DNA from: Bolinopsis microptera
Taxonomy: Eukaryota > Ctenophora > Tentaculata > Lobata > Bolinopsidae
Assembly (NCBI RefSeq): GCF_026151205.1
Contig: NC_087076.1
Location: 13,935,675-13,999,674, forward strand
Direction of reading: 5' to 3'
DNA: 64,000 nt
In this document: positions 10,935 to 22,107 of the stretch, in pieces
Position numbering within the stretch: position 1 is the first letter of the stretch
Layout of the letters: the number at the start of each line of letters is the position of its first letter
Made by a program: the position numbers and the translations under genes
The notes under the pieces: generated by a model
Databases searched by the model: none
What the model saw: the letters and a program-made list of their open reading frames with translations, nothing else
What the model was told of the DNA's origin: nothing

Positions 10935-12313
10935 GAACTGTAGTAATTGATAGTTTTGCGGAGATGCTGCTGTTCAGCAACATAAGCTGGACATGTCCTA
11001 TCAAATGCTGTGTGTGTGTTTCTTTCATCCCGATACTTGCCCTTAGAGCAGTTAATGCAGCATGGGATAGGACTATTAGTTTTCTTTTCTGGACAATCTT
11101 CTGACGTATGATTCTTGGAACAATAACCACAAATAGCTTTTTCTGATTCACACTCTGACCTGTAGTGTCCAAAACCTTGGCATTTGTTGCATCGTTTTAC
11201 ATGAAATTGATCATAAACTTTGCAACTAAACGAACTGATGTATAGCCGATCTCCCTGTTGTTCTATGATTTTCCTAATATTGTTACTAACTCGTATAGTA
11301 GCTTGATGCTTGCTGCTGTTTTTGATCTGAGGTTTAACTTTTAGTACGGAAAATGTTTCACCCTGGGATTTTAATGCCTTAATGTTGGGGTGAGCTTGAA
11401 GGAGCAGGTCTTCTAGATCTTCTTCAGAATAATTATCAGCAAGGTTAGCAACAGAGATTGTGGGCAAACGTTCTGGTGGCTGGTGCGTTTTTATTTCTGG
11501 AAGTTGCTGGGATACCTTCTTGACAAGATTTTCCCTGTCAGCCGTTGTCGGACACACAACCACAATTTCCCCTTTCTTGTTGACATACCGTTTGTCAGCA
11601 TGAATGGCGTTGTCTTTGATGATTTTGTCAACATCTTTGCGATCTTGATCTTGATTTTCTGGTGTTTTGCTGGACATGATTAATACAGAGCGATATGAAG
11701 GGGCAACTGGTGCTGGAGATGAAGAAATTTCAGTTATGTCCGGAGATGTTTTCATATTCACAACTTTCATAAGTAAACCCTTCATGTCCTCCATAGATTG
11801 GGTCAGATTATCTACTCGCCTGTCAATCAGGTCGACTTTACTTTCGGCACTGACTGCGGAGTTCTGTTCAGAGTGTGTCTTGCAGACATTACACACAAAC
11901 GTAAAAGTCCCAAATCTGGAACTGTTAACACCCTTGGTTGCGTTTCTGTCGGAATATGCTTTGAAGAAAGTGCGAGGACAGATTACATCAGTATTAATCC
12001 TATCTTTATCAGCATCTCGACAAACAGCATGAAATGACGATTTACACAAAAAGCAGGTAAGAGCAGTGTCATTGGCTTGAGCATCATTACAGGTGTTACA
12101 AGTGCCGTCTTTGATGTAGGCAAACTGGTATTGAAGAGTGTTACCTTGTCGCTGTTGAGTACTTTCAGAGGATGTGGATGAGTTCAGGAAAGGTGTGAAA
12201 CGTTGCGGGGATAACATATCTTCGCTAACATTCCCGTCATTCTTTGGCGTAACATCCTGTAACGAGATTGAGGACCTGTTACCCTCATCATCAACACCAC
12301 CTTCTCCGATCAT
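10922..12313 (-). CDS. LINE ORF1: PHD-like finger plus CCHC zinc-knuckle RNA-binding protein
   Basis: A 463-aa frame from ATG to TAA. ORF1 proteins of this LINE type coat the element RNA. A Cys/His cluster at about residues 72-144 (C72, C75, C87, C90, H95, C98, C112, C141, C144) has PHD-finger spacing. A short heptad stretch follows at about 160-187. A central domain of about residues 280-360 may be the RNA-binding fold. Zinc knuckles occupy the C-terminus: CNKCQGFGHYRSEC, CGYCSKNHTSEDC and a third, longer one (C419, C422, H434, C441). It ends with the slippery sequence two codons before the stop and overlaps the open ORF2 frame by about 50 nt. Confidence 0.92.
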   Translation of the reverse strand: MIGEGGVDDEGNRSSISLQDVTPKNDGNVSEDMLSPQRFTPFLNSSTSSESTQQRQGNTLQYQFAYIKDGTCNTCNDAQANDTALTCFLCKSSFHAVCRDADKDRINTDVICPRTFFKAYSDRNATKGVNSSRFGTFTFVCNVCKTHSEQNSAVSAESKVDLIDRRVDNLTQSMEDMKGLLMKVVNMKTSPDITEISSSPAPVAPSYRSVLIMSSKTPENQDQDRKDVDKIIKDNAIHADKRYVNKKGEIVVVCPTTADRENLVKKVSQQLPEIKTHQPPERLPTISVANLADNYSEEDLEDLLLQAHPNIKALKSQGETFSVLKVKPQIKNSSKHQATIRVSNNIRKIIEQQGDRLYISSFSCKVYDQFHVKRCNKCQGFGHYRSECESEKAICGYCSKNHTSEDCPEKKTNSPIPCCINCSKGKYRDERNTHTAFDRTCPAYVAEQQHLRKTINYYSSKNL

Positions 12314-12378
12314 TGCGCACTTCTTTTACAAAGTGAAACAGTGCAAATCAGCAGAGTCAGTAGAGAATCAAAATTGAG

Positions 12379-13300
12379 TTCGGGGTCCTATGGTGTAGGG
12401 CTGCCAAAACCAAACTTAATTCTCTTGATATATTATACAAGAAAGTAGCAAAAATTGCTCTGGATGTTCATTGGCAGGAACCATCAGTAAATGTATATCG
12501 AAATATGAAGTGGTTACCCTTACACTTAAGAAGACAACTCCATCTATCAACGTATATGTATAAAATTCTTAATGAGGCTGCACCATCATCATTTACAGAT
12601 AAATTTTCTTATGTATCCGGAGGATCACGTGATGCTGAGAGATGCAACCTTTATATTCACAAATCCAGAACACACAAAACCTTTACATATTTAGGTGCAA
12701 AATGTTGGAATACAATTCCAGAGAACATAAGGACTATAGAATGTAGTGTAAAATTCTCACAATGTATGAAATCTAAATTTATGTCAGATGTAATTCAAGG
12801 AGTCTCATCCTATGAAATAAATAATAGTTTCGACTATTTTTACACTCTAGCTATGTGAAAACTGAAACAAATTTTATGGTGCTGGAGTTTTTGTCGGGTG
12901 GAAAGGCCCCCTGCGTTATATGACCTATTTCCAGAAGTATAGAACTTTAAACATCTCCTTTATTCGTTCCCATTTGTTGTCATTGCCAATCTATTATTGT
13001 TCTATACTTCTCTGTGTATAACTGTAAATAACATTACTAACGTAATTCCAAAGTGGGCATCTATGTAATCTTAATTGTTACCTTCATGCCCACAGTTCAC
13101 TGTTAAATCATATTTTATTTTATCACTCATTGATTTATTACTCATTATGTTTTACATACTATATCCTTATGTCCCTAGAAGGGTGTTCTGCTGACAGTTT
13201 TCGACTGACTTGAATGTCCTGCACAGCAGATTGAAGCTTCTTAAATTATTTTTTATTCTTATTGTATTGCTGTGTAAATTTGATTCTAATTCTAATTCTA
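12379..13300 (+). mobile_element. 3' fragment of a second LINE
   Basis: A plus-strand frame from about 12390 to the stop at 12858 encodes the C-terminal tail of a LINE RT: a YKILNEAAPSSF block, then CWNTIPENIR. A 3' untranslated part follows and ends in repeated ATTCTA units (13281-13300). The 5' end is lost where the minus-strand LINE begins. The right arm of the foldback starts directly after the tail. Confidence 0.75.
12390..12858 (+). pseudogene. RT C-terminal tail, 5'-truncated
   Basis: An open frame of about 155 codons with no RT catalytic motifs. Only the region downstream of the palm remains (WLPLHLRRQLHLSTYMYKIL and following), as in RTs of the CR1/L2/RTE type. It is a dead fragment carried inside the foldback element. 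Confidence 0.7.
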
Positions 13301-13860
13301 ATATTGAAACCCTATTGAGTTCTATTGTTTTGAGCGAAGTCAGTTTTGCAAATATCGCGAACTGAGATATGGGCAACTTTGTTCATTTTTTGCGATTATT
13401 TGAACATAGAATCCACAATTGGGTAGATACTGAGCTGATAATCATAGATAATGTGTAGTATAGGCTTACCTTCAATATAAAGTTGGTTTCATTCAAAAAT
13501 ATCGATATTTGACCAATTTATGGGCCAAAATCGATCAAATTTGGTGCAAATGCCCAAATATGGTCATATGGTTTTTGGCTCATAACTCAGTCATTTTTTG
13601 TCCAATCTTGATGAAAATTCATATACGAGTTCATGGGACCACTAGCTACAAGTAAAGCACTTACAATCTTGATTTTGGGTATGTTTAGGGTATTTGGCTA
13701 AATTGGGCCTAATTTGGACCAAATATGGGCGTGGCTGCCCCGCGGGCACCGTTTGGCGGTTGGGGTCCGGGACCCCTTCAAAAGTTCGGTCACTGGTCCT
13801 AGTTTGTTGGTCTATCTCGAAACCAAGTTTCACAAAAAAATCAGGGTGAACCCCCCTTAA

Positions 13861-14501
13861 CAAAGAGAAAACAGATTTTACCCATGTTTTCCTCGCTCCT
13901 GTTGGGGAAACAATCCCTGGTCGTGAATCGTGATGATACCATGTTACGTGGAAATGAAGATTGGCGGAAGAGTAAGATTCTTGGGTCATTGTTGTGTAGT
14001 GAATGTGATATAGCTGCTCGATGCATTGCTGGGAACAATGCCTTCTATAAGTTCACCAAGATCTGGTCTCAGCAGAATATCTCCGTTACCAGAAAGATAG
14101 CAGTATACGAAGCCCAAATTGTATCAATCATCATGTATAATTGCAATAGTTGGTGTCCTACTGCAAAGTCACCAGAAAAACTAGATATTTGCCATAGAAA
14201 ACACCTTAGAACATTAAGATGTAACTCAGTAAAGCTATCAGATCGTGTCCCTAAAGCAAGGTGGGAGTTCCTAGGTCATATCTTGCGTAGTGCTGATGAC
14301 TCCCCCGCAGCATTAGCGTTAAAGTTTGCTGTCACAACAAGCTGTAAAGGGCGGGTCGGTGCGCATCGTAAGAATTTGTTCAAGATTATTGTGAATGATT
14401 TGACCCGTAGAGGTTTAAAACTTAACTCTTTGAATGATCTTAATAAGCTTAAGATATTAGCTGATGATAGAGTTGCTTGTAGTTACAAATTTTTACTCTA
14501 G
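13861..14501 (+). pseudogene. Right half of the split LINE RT, frameshifted
   Basis: After removal of the insertion, the frame from 6975 continues at 13861 (NKEKTDFTHVFLAPVGETI) and then meets TGA TGA at 13930-13935. The homologous sequence goes on in the +1 frame: KILGSLLCSECDIAARCIAG, then AFYKFTKIW and the thumb region to the stop at 14501. A single indel between about 13900 and 13930 explains this. The enzyme was therefore already broken, or decayed after the insertion. Confidence 0.75.
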
Positions 14502-14612
14502 CTGTCTTGATCTGTACTGATCACCATTTTAGGATGTCTTGATTTCTTTTAGGGGTTTTGAATATATTAATGGTGTAAACAGTTTCTTAATAATAACAAT
14601 AATAATCTTTGG

Positions 14613-16429
14613 TTAGGATGGATAGTTTTGATGCGATTAAACTTTCTTTCAAAGAATACTACCAGCTTCATCCCTGTTACCACGGGCTTTCTAGTATTAA
14701 ATAAAGCACGATTAGATAAAACTTATTTAGTGTGTAATAGTACATAGTTAATACTTAATAGTTTTGTATGAGGCAGTGAAAATTAAAGAATTTGCGCAAT
14801 CTATTTAAATGTGTGAAATGCCTACTTGACAGTCAAATTTACAGAAACTCTATGACTAGTATAGCGACAATTTGGTAATTTGGTTGCGTTTCAACATCTA
14901 ATCAGTAAATATCCAGAGATAATATGAAATGTAAATGTCAACTTCAAAGTAAACTATTATTACTTTTGAAAACCACTGTCTTTATTTGTGTTTATCCAGC
15001 TATTATAGAAATACATGCAACGTCTGCTGCAGTCAGCTGTTCCTAAGTTCCTACGCCCATTCAATTAATTGACTATTCTTGAACTCATATTACCTTTTTG
15101 AAATAGGAAAGGTGTACGAAAGCGAATACAAATTCCACAAAAGCAACATGTGACCAGTTCTTTGAGGTAATGTATAATCAGATTGTCACGATTCCAATGA
15201 ACTTTTTGAATTAATTCATGGAAGCAATCAATTTACAGTATAGGATTCTGAACATCGTTCATATTGATAAGCTCTGGTGTCAAGTTAAACCTCGAAAACA
15301 TTTCAAAACGATGAAAGATTGGAGACTTATGTTACTGAATTTTTGACCTCAGGAGTCATTGCTTTATTTTGGGCAGAGATTTTTACGAGATCTTTGACTA
15401 GATCTTATGGAAATTCTGAGAGGAGGTGTTCTAGCAATATTGTAAGAGAAATTGTAAGAATCTCGCCTAAATGTCGCCCAAGGTTTATTCTCGAAATTGT
15501 AGTGGTGTCCCCCAAATCGGATAAAAAATAGCGAAAAAGTTTGGTGCGTGCGTAAATTCACCTCGATAAGTTGTACTATTCGGAGAAGACTGTCCGAAGA
15601 AGGCCTTGTTTTGTAAACAGAGACTGTTTTAAAGAATGTAACGACATTTTTTATTCCTGTTCACACTTCTCCAGTAACTACTAACAGTATAACAGAACAA
15701 TAAAATAAAACCACCATTCAGGATGGGGGCAACGATACAACTCAGTGAAAACTCAGTGAAAACATCCTCTGGAAAACATTCTCTGAAATGTAACGCGCGA
15801 AAAAAAAATTGTAATGACTGCACATACTTTATCATCCACTGATCGATCATGAAAATTGCGCGCGCGTGTGATCTATACATATATCGTGCATGCATGCAAT
15901 GGTTGCATTTTTACACTCAACGAAATTTAACCGGTCTGGCCTTACATAGAGTCGGGGAAGCTTTTCAATTCGGATGTTTCTGACAGCTACAAAATCAAAT
16001 CTTTCAGAAAGGATGAAGATTGAAGACAAACGATGGTCATATATCCGAGTCTGACTAGTTGGACATCAACGTGTACGGGTATGTGTTTGTTGTGTATTTG
16101 TTCTACAATCTGATCCTTTCTAAAAATTTGATCCCTCCTGATATCGGGTTATTACCATATATACATGCTCATTGCCCGTTTCCCGCCGTTATTAATTCAG
16201 AAGTTTTGAAAGCGCGGGAATGTCAGCGAATGTTCTGGTCAATTCATTTTGCGCGAGCTTAAAATTTGTCCGCCTTTTAGCACGCCTACGCGCGCCTTGC
16301 CTCAGTCATGCAATTTGTTCTTCCTGTTTGCTGCTACCAGCCACAATATTTCGTTAAGCGCCCAGCTCTTTTCGAAAATTTGGAACAAATTGTTTTATCG
16401 TGTTGTTGATAAATCTGCATTTTCTCTTA
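14613..16429. other. No gene seen
   Basis: AT-rich sequence with scattered short frames in all six phases, none with exon signals I would trust. A CG-rich patch with alternating CGCGCG is at about 15857-15866, and an ATGCATGCAT palindrome at 15888-15897. Confidence 0.4.
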
Positions 16430-16591
16430 GGGGTTGTCACATATTACGTAATCTTTTTTTGGAACATTTTTACCCCCGGCCCCTCCCCCTCTGTAATCAG
16501 TTTTACACATAGCTATTGTGTCAAAATTACACTAGCGTAATCATTCGGAAACCCCCCCCCTCAGCTGATTACGTAATATGTGAACGACCCC
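16430..16591. mobile_element. 162-bp MITE, PIF/Harbinger-like (TTA target duplication)
   Basis: Termini are GGGGTTGTCACATATTACGT on the left and an inverted ACGTAATATGTGAACGACCCC on the right. TTA flanks both sides (16427-16429 and 16592-16594). A 3-bp TTA/TAA duplication and G-rich ends fit the PIF/Harbinger or ISL2EU groups. There is no coding capacity. A related copy lies at 19791-19929. Confidence 0.8.
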
Positions 16592-16974
16592 TTATAACTG
16601 ATCTACACGCTCATGGACGATTTCACTGCAAAAATAGTCAGATTTAGACTTTAATGGATTATGATTTCGAAAGAGTATTTATCATTTGCTTACAGATATT
16701 TGTAACTGACAGGTTTAGGCGAATATGAGGAGGATAAGCCAATGGAGTGGATACTACCATTCACCAGTAAAGCTACTGGACAATTTTACAGCCGTCGCCC
16801 GTCAACTATCTATACCATTATATTTTAGTGAGGTATGAGTTTGATACAGACCCTGTACATTTTGCAATTCAATGAAGATGTAAACTTTAAAGAAGGAGCG
16901 AAAATGGAACAGTGTAGCTATAGCTATAAGGGTATTGAACTAAAAGTAAATATTTGTCGTACTTCATAACTCTG

Positions 16975-17073
16975 TGGAGCAGCTCATCTGGTGATTTATC
17001 CTCCGGGATACATAAGAACTCAGAGAGAAGGAACTCATTCCCCATGCCAAATTGTACAATATGTCTTCTCACT
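16975..17073 (-). CDS. Possible internal exon, unknown gene
   Basis: The minus-strand frame reads VRRHIVQFGMGNEFLLSEFL and continues to a Glu/Asp-rich end. It follows TTTCCCAG and stops before a weak GT. It lies downstream of the gene at 17497-21158 on the same strand but could not be joined to it. Low certainty. Confidence 0.3.
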
Positions 17074-17496
17074 GGGAAACACACGGAATTAAATAGAGAA
17101 TGGAAATTTTTAGCCCTAAGTTAAGTAGAAGTGCAGAGTACAAACTGGTAGAATAGTTTAGGAAATAAAGAGCATATGCACCTGTTTTCTCTGAAACCTC
17201 CTGGAACTTTCCAACACATATTGTGCACGGACACTTCATTACTGTGACATTCGAAGCTATAAAATACTATGGTAATTGAATAATTGATCATGATTTTCAT
17301 ATTCTTTTGATAATTTGTGTCAAGCAATATTTAACTTTGTGTTCAGTTCTAACATAGTTCACTTTTAACCACCTTTTCAACATGGTTCATTTCTCAAAGT
17401 CAATAATACACAGTAATTGAGTGTAACCAATAAATTATAAACTAAAACTATTTCATGCTAATTTCTGTTATTATTTCAGTCCAGAGGATTAGGAGA

Positions 17497-20400
17497 TTAG
17501 GCAACTACTGTGTCTACGTTCGTGTTACTGGTTGTTGCGGATTCCTTCTTTCTCTCCCTGTACCTCTTCGTGCTGGTGGCACGCCTTGCCGCTACCACGA
17601 TCTCAAGTATTTGTTCCTCCGTGAGGAACTCACCGTCCCTGAGGGTGATTAAATTTTAATTTCAATACTTGTATTTGTAAGCATAGCATCAACTCGTAAA
17701 ATCAAAAAGAGCGACGATAATTATGGGACTTATTTGATTTCTGTGGTCGCAAAGTAGAACTCTAGTAATAATAATGAGAATTATTTGATATCTCACCCCA
17801 ACTGAAACTGCTTCCTCGCAAGGAAATTCACTCGTCCGAGCAGGTGGCGGTTATCAGCTTCTATATTGTCAGGAATGGCCACCCGGTGGTTCACAACCTT
17901 CACCATCTTCCTGTCAGGTAATAGGAATAACAGTTAAACTATTTAAATTGAAATTCCGCCTCATATTACTTCAGAATCAGTCGTCTGAGTTGTCAGTCGA
18001 GAAGAAACATGAATTAAGATTGTAAGGTTATAAAATATTAAGAAAATCATTTCACCAACCGAAACTCTCTTTTCAGCGTCGGCGGAAAAGGAGATGATTT
18101 GTTCCGTTTTAGCCCTTTGTGGTACCTTAGCCCCACAAACATTCCTTGTAACTCTCCCCATGAAAGCTGTCTCCTTCCTCCTGGCGCAAAGTTGTAATCC
18201 CTCCCTGCAGTGGCCTTAACCCATTAGGGACGATAGGGTCGTTTACGACCCACCTTTTCTAGAGGCTATAGAGGACAAACCATAATACTAAACGCAACGA
18301 ATCTTTCGCACATATGCTCAAAATTTATTGGGCTACATTATTGACTTTCCAGTCGAGACCCAATTAATTACTAACAACTAAATAATTAGGCTAATTAGTC
18401 GTCATAATTGGAAAATATTTCACTTTACTTCTTGCCTTGATTGGGACATTAAAACTTTATGTAGGCTTATTTTGTTGAGGACACAATAGTTGCGGGCAAC
18501 GATTTCCTTGAGACATATGAAAAGCCCGTGATAATCAGATGTTCACAAACAGAGCTAGACGCTGTTTACTAACTGCGGTCGCATACGACCCACTCGTCCG
18601 GGTCGCAAACAACCCATCACGGTTTTTCGGCTTTAACTTCTGAAACAAAGACGTTAGGATAAAATAAAAACTGTAGCATAAGTTAAAAACATATGGTCAA
18701 TACTGTGTAACTCTAACCTTTTAAAAATAAAGAATTTGGGTCATTAACGACCCACTCGGCTCACTTGCTTATTACTACATATGTCCATGTAACTTCTTGA
18801 ATTCAGCCTAAAGCATGACATAATAAGTTCAAAATCGCCTCTCAGCAAGTGATAATCATCATAAACTGCGAAAAATCGGTTAAATGGGTCATTAGCGACC
18901 CACTAGGACCACAAAATTGATTAATTAAATATAATGTTGTCAAACTTTTACAAATATTAGTATAAAAACATGTTATATCTTGGTCATTACTCCTGTACGT
19001 TGATTTAACTTTTAAAATCGATCAACTGGGTCAATAACGACCCACTCGGAAGTTGAACCACCTCATCAATTAGAACAGTATCATGCTGTTCCACCATCAA
19101 GAAAGACACTCGTAGGTCTTAATTCCACGCAAACCACGGGTGGCTGACTACTAGCCCTTCTGAGATCCAGGGCCAACTGAAGGGCCGTCATCACTCATCA
19201 AAGAGCTGCGAGAATAACACTACTGCATATGCCTGGAGTTGCGTCCTGACTATAATACTATGGTGCGTGGAAATCTGTACCGAAAGGACCGTGGCCGTGC
19301 CGCAAAAGAAAAGGAATCGGCCCTCGTTCCTAACTTGCTAGGTAATAGCCATGCTGTTGTTGTTGCTTATTAGATTCTGTTACCTTTTTCGTCAATTTCG
19401 AATCTTGGTAAACGACCGGCTACAACCCACCGCTTGAGACCCAGGGTCCCACGGTGATCAGATCATGTCACTCAAGAAAAATCCCCTGAATACGAGATAT
19501 CATGTAACCTTGGGTAAATACTGAAAGACGAGTGGTCAAATTGCATATTCTAATCCAACATGCCAATATGTTTTTTTCATTCCTAGAAAGTACGAGAATA
19601 ACTAAACAACTGCTGCATTCAGATGGCTACATCTACAGCTCTGTGAAGAAGGACAAGGAAAAAGCCCCCCCCCCCCCCCCCCCCCCCATTTGGCTGGCGG
19701 TGCTGCAACCTGCAATCTCTCAGACAACTACCTCGTTTTGGGTAACAAACCCCGCAACAACGAGGCAGCTTTCAAAACGAAAACAAGTATTACGTAATCG
19801 GCCGAGAGGGAGGGGAGTTTCCAAATGATTAAGCTTGTGTAATTTTGACATAATAGCTATGTGGTGGGGGGGGGGGGGGGGGGCGTAAAAATTGTCCAAT
19901 AAGTGATTACGTAATATATGAACGGCCCCTAAGAAGTAAAGAAAGGGAGCTGCGAAGAGAGTAGATGCAGCCATCTGAAATCTGAATCCAGCAGTTGTAT
20001 AGTTCTTCTTGGACGTTCTAGGAATCGGGAAAAGATAAGCATGTTGTTTGCTGTCTCACGACATTACGGTCGTGTACTAACAGCTGATAAACTCACCTAC
20101 CTATCAATCCAATTCTGCCCATTATTCGTCAGTCATTGGGTGACGTGATCTGCAGATTACCGTGAGACTCCAGATCTCAGAAGGGCTAGTAGTCAGCCAC
20201 CCGTGGTTTGCGTGGAATTAAGACCTACGAGTGTCTTTCTTGATGGTAGAACAACATGATACTGATAATTAATGTCGTGGTTCAACTTCCGAGTGGGTCG
20301 TTATTGACCCAGTTGATCGATTTTAAAATTTAAATCAACGTACAGGAGTAATGACCAAGATATAACATGTTTTTATACTAATATTTGTAAAAGTTTGACA

Positions 20401-21158
20401 ACATTATATTTAATTAATCAATTTTGTGGTCTTAGTGGGTCGCTAATGACCCATTTAACCGATTTTTCGCAGTTTATGATGATTATCACTTGCTGAGAGG
20501 CGATTTTGAACTTATTATGTCATGCTTTAGGCTGAATTCAAGAAGTTACATGGACATATGTAGTAATAAGCAAGTGAGCCGAGTGGGTCGTTAATGACCC
20601 AAATTCTTTATTTTTAAAAAGTTAGAGTCACACAGTATTGACCATATGTTTTTAACTTATGCTTTTTATTTTATTTTATCCTAACGTCTTTGTTTCAGAA
20701 GTTAAAGCCGAAAAACCGTGATGGGTCGTTTGCGACCCGGACGAGTGGGTCGTATGCGACCATAGCTGTATCTTTTAAAGTAAACGAGATACAGATTAGC
20801 TTTTTTGGATATCTCATTTTTGCTGTAAAGTGACCTAGTGTGTTAAACGGCATCAAAATCGGCAAACTTTAAAACTCGTCGTCCCTAATGGGTTAAAGTT
20901 ACTAATTGCGTTAGTAATGTAAGTTTGTTTTCTGCTAAAAAATTGCTAGTCCTTCAGTTACATTTTCAATTTGATAAACTGTATTACTGCAGCTCTTGTA
21001 ATTATATCTGCCATAAATCTGTTTGAAATTTCCTTGATAAACTCACCATTTTGCGTCAGATCAGCTCTCCACAGCTGTTCCGGAGGACAAGTTCTCGAAG
21101 CACTTGGTGCAGCAATCTTGGTTTTCCTGCTGTACTTCTTACCCAACCTGCTTCTCAA
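17497..21158 (-). CDS. Four-exon minus-strand gene of unknown function
   Basis: Exons are 21158-21047, 18204-18056, 17910-17797 and 17638-17497 (stop TAA). Donors are AATG|GTGAGT, GGTTG|GTGAAA and GG|GTGAGA; acceptors are ACTGCAG, GACAG and CCTCAG. Junctions 1-2 and 3-4 are in phase; junction 2-3 works with a nearby alternative site (the GGAAG|ATG acceptor or a GA|GTTTCG donor). The product is basic: KKYSRKTKIAAPSASR, then RQLSWGELQGMFVGLRYHKG, then MVKVVNHRVAIPDNIEADNR, ending with DGEFLTEEQILEIVVAARR and YRERKKE. No known domain is recognised. The first exon may not be the true start. The TTAA foldback sits in intron 1, 11 nt from the acceptor AG. Part of exon 2 is duplicated at 62678-62824. 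Confidence 0.6.
18220..20892. mobile_element. 2.67-kb TTAA foldback element (piggyBac-like ends) with palindrome arrays
   Basis: Ends are CCCATTAGGGACGA and its inverse TCGTCCCTAATGGG, with TTAA on both sides (18216-18219 and 20893-20896), as in piggyBac-type elements. Arms of at least 650 bp (about 18560-19630 against about 19965-20765) are inverted copies. The arms carry repeated 17-bp palindromes of the form GGGTCGTTAATGACCCA, at about 18237, 18722-18750, 18887, 19027, 20294, 20434, 20584 and 20720. The loop holds a second MITE copy and C/G homopolymers. No transposase frame is present, so it is non-autonomous. Confidence 0.85.
19791..19929. mobile_element. Second copy of the 16.4-kb MITE, left end truncated
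   Basis: In inverted orientation it matches 16430-16591: TATTACGTAATC on the left, then the shared TTTTGACATAATAGCTATGTG core, and CCCC with TAA on the right. The left terminal bases are lost. A 19-G run replaces the G-rich middle of the other copy. It sits at the loop of the TTAA foldback. Confidence 0.7.
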
Positions 21159-21792
21159 CTAACTGGTTGGTTCTCTCCCGGAGTGCTCACGGTATTTTTG
21201 TCTGTTTTGTTGCTTTCTCCGTTGGTTGGTTTGTTTGTTAATTTGTTGATGATTCTGCACTGGTCAAATTGAATAATAATTTTGTGAATGTGCGAGTTTT
21301 AAGAACCACATTCTGGGTAATCCGGTCACATTCGGCATCAGCCATCGTGACAAATGGGAGAATTAGGGTAACATCTGAAAACTTCTATTCGAATCGTGGT
21401 TTACGCCAGTAGATAAAACATCTTATCACAAATCTGAGGACATTATATATTTAATGCAGTATCGGGATATTGCGTATGATTAGACTCAAGCTGTCGTTTT
21501 TCCTGTTACTTTATAACTGCTGCTTTCAACAAGGTAAGTGTCCTGATATTTGCAGGATCAGGATGATATGCACATTTGTATATTTCTGATTTCAAACAGC
21601 AGAGATCATGCTTTCGTAGATAATACACCAACTTTGTGAAATATATTGGCCAAAAACAGAAATCTTTTAGGCCAACGTTTTGTTCATTCAAATTTTTTAA
21701 ATAAGACCAACTTCATCCGCAGTGTTGGAGTTGGTTCCGGCATCGCCACTGCAACTGTCGCTTGCAATCCCTGCAGGATTGAAAATATAATA

Positions 21793-21965
21793 TAACAATG
21801 GCGAAAATTTGTCACAATTTTCGCCAATCTTACCATTTTTCGCCATTTTCGCCATCGTGACGAAAATGGTAAGAATGGCGATTCACAACTTTTCTATTTT
21901 CGCCATTCTTGCCATTTTCCACGGTGAAGATGTCGAAATTTTTTCGCCATGGCGAAAATCGAAAA
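21793..21965. repeat. GGCGAAAAT/ATTTTCGCC repeat cluster
   Basis: About ten copies of ATGGCGAAAA or its complement TTTTCGCCAT alternate over 170 bp and make several nested palindromes (for example TTTTTTCGCCATGGCGAAAA). No target duplication or ORF is visible. It resembles a decayed palindromic MITE. Confidence 0.6.
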
Positions 21966-22107
21966 GTTTTTTGACAAGTGGCGAGTGGCGGTGACACCCA
22001 CCCTCCTCTCCCCCACCCCAAAAAATAAAAGTAACTTAAATGAAAATAAAGTCGAGATTTTTCTTAAAAATTTAGGACATGTACACTTCTCCACATCCAT
22101 TAAAGCG

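Larger units (their letters stand above)
7728..12378 (-). mobile_element. Near full-length two-ORF LINE (jockey superfamily, L2/CR1-like)
   Basis: On the minus strand the element has a short 5' part (12378-12314), ORF1, ORF2, a 3' untranslated part (8012-7762) and a 3' tail of TTATTATTATTTATTTATTATTAT (positions 7762-7733). Both ORFs are open end to end, so this is a young copy. It was inserted into the centre of the TTAA foldback element, with its 5' end abutting a plus-strand LINE fragment. Confidence 0.85.
6976..13856. mobile_element. TTAA foldback element with about 560-bp inverted arms and poly-G/C ends
   Basis: The left arm (6976 to about 7563) begins with 30 G followed by TTCACCCTGA. 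The right arm (about 13302-13856) is its inverted copy and ends in six C. TTAA lies on both sides (6972-6975 and 13857-13860). Just inside each end, TTCAC and GTGAA form a subterminal palindrome. No transposase of its own is visible; the centre is filled by two LINEs. The TTAA duplication is the piggyBac hallmark, but the G-capped end is not typical of that family, so the superfamily is uncertain. Arm sequence is also related to the element at 52511-53169. Confidence 0.8.
6559..14612 (+). mobile_element. 5'-truncated LINE, split by a 6.9-kb insertion
   Basis: RT sequence starts at about 6559 and resumes at 13861 after a 6,881-bp insertion plus one TTAA. The 3' part encodes the RT thumb and C-terminal region up to a stop at 14501. 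A short 3' region ends in TAATAATAACAATAATAAT near 14612, a tail typical of LINEs that lack poly-A. Removing the insertion joins ATTAA to CAAAGAG, which reads on in the same frame. Confidence 0.75.

Noticed and set aside
8013-12313. Plus-strand ORFs across the LINE (for example 9019-9342 and 9883-10314)
   Set aside because: They are shadows of the intact minus-strand ORF1 and ORF2.
13642-13989. 115-aa minus-strand ORF
   Set aside because: It crosses the foldback end at 13856 and is mostly inverted-arm sequence; the same peptide appears in the left arm at 7023-7220.
18220-20892. Autonomous piggyBac transposon
   Set aside because: The ends and TTAA fit, but there is no transposase frame; it is non-autonomous.
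17455-21272. Plus-strand multi-exon membrane protein (hydrophobic frames at 17.5, 18.1 and 21.1 kb)
   Set aside because: The minus strand gives better splice signals, matching phases, a stop codon and a more protein-like composition. The hydrophobic plus frames are the complement.
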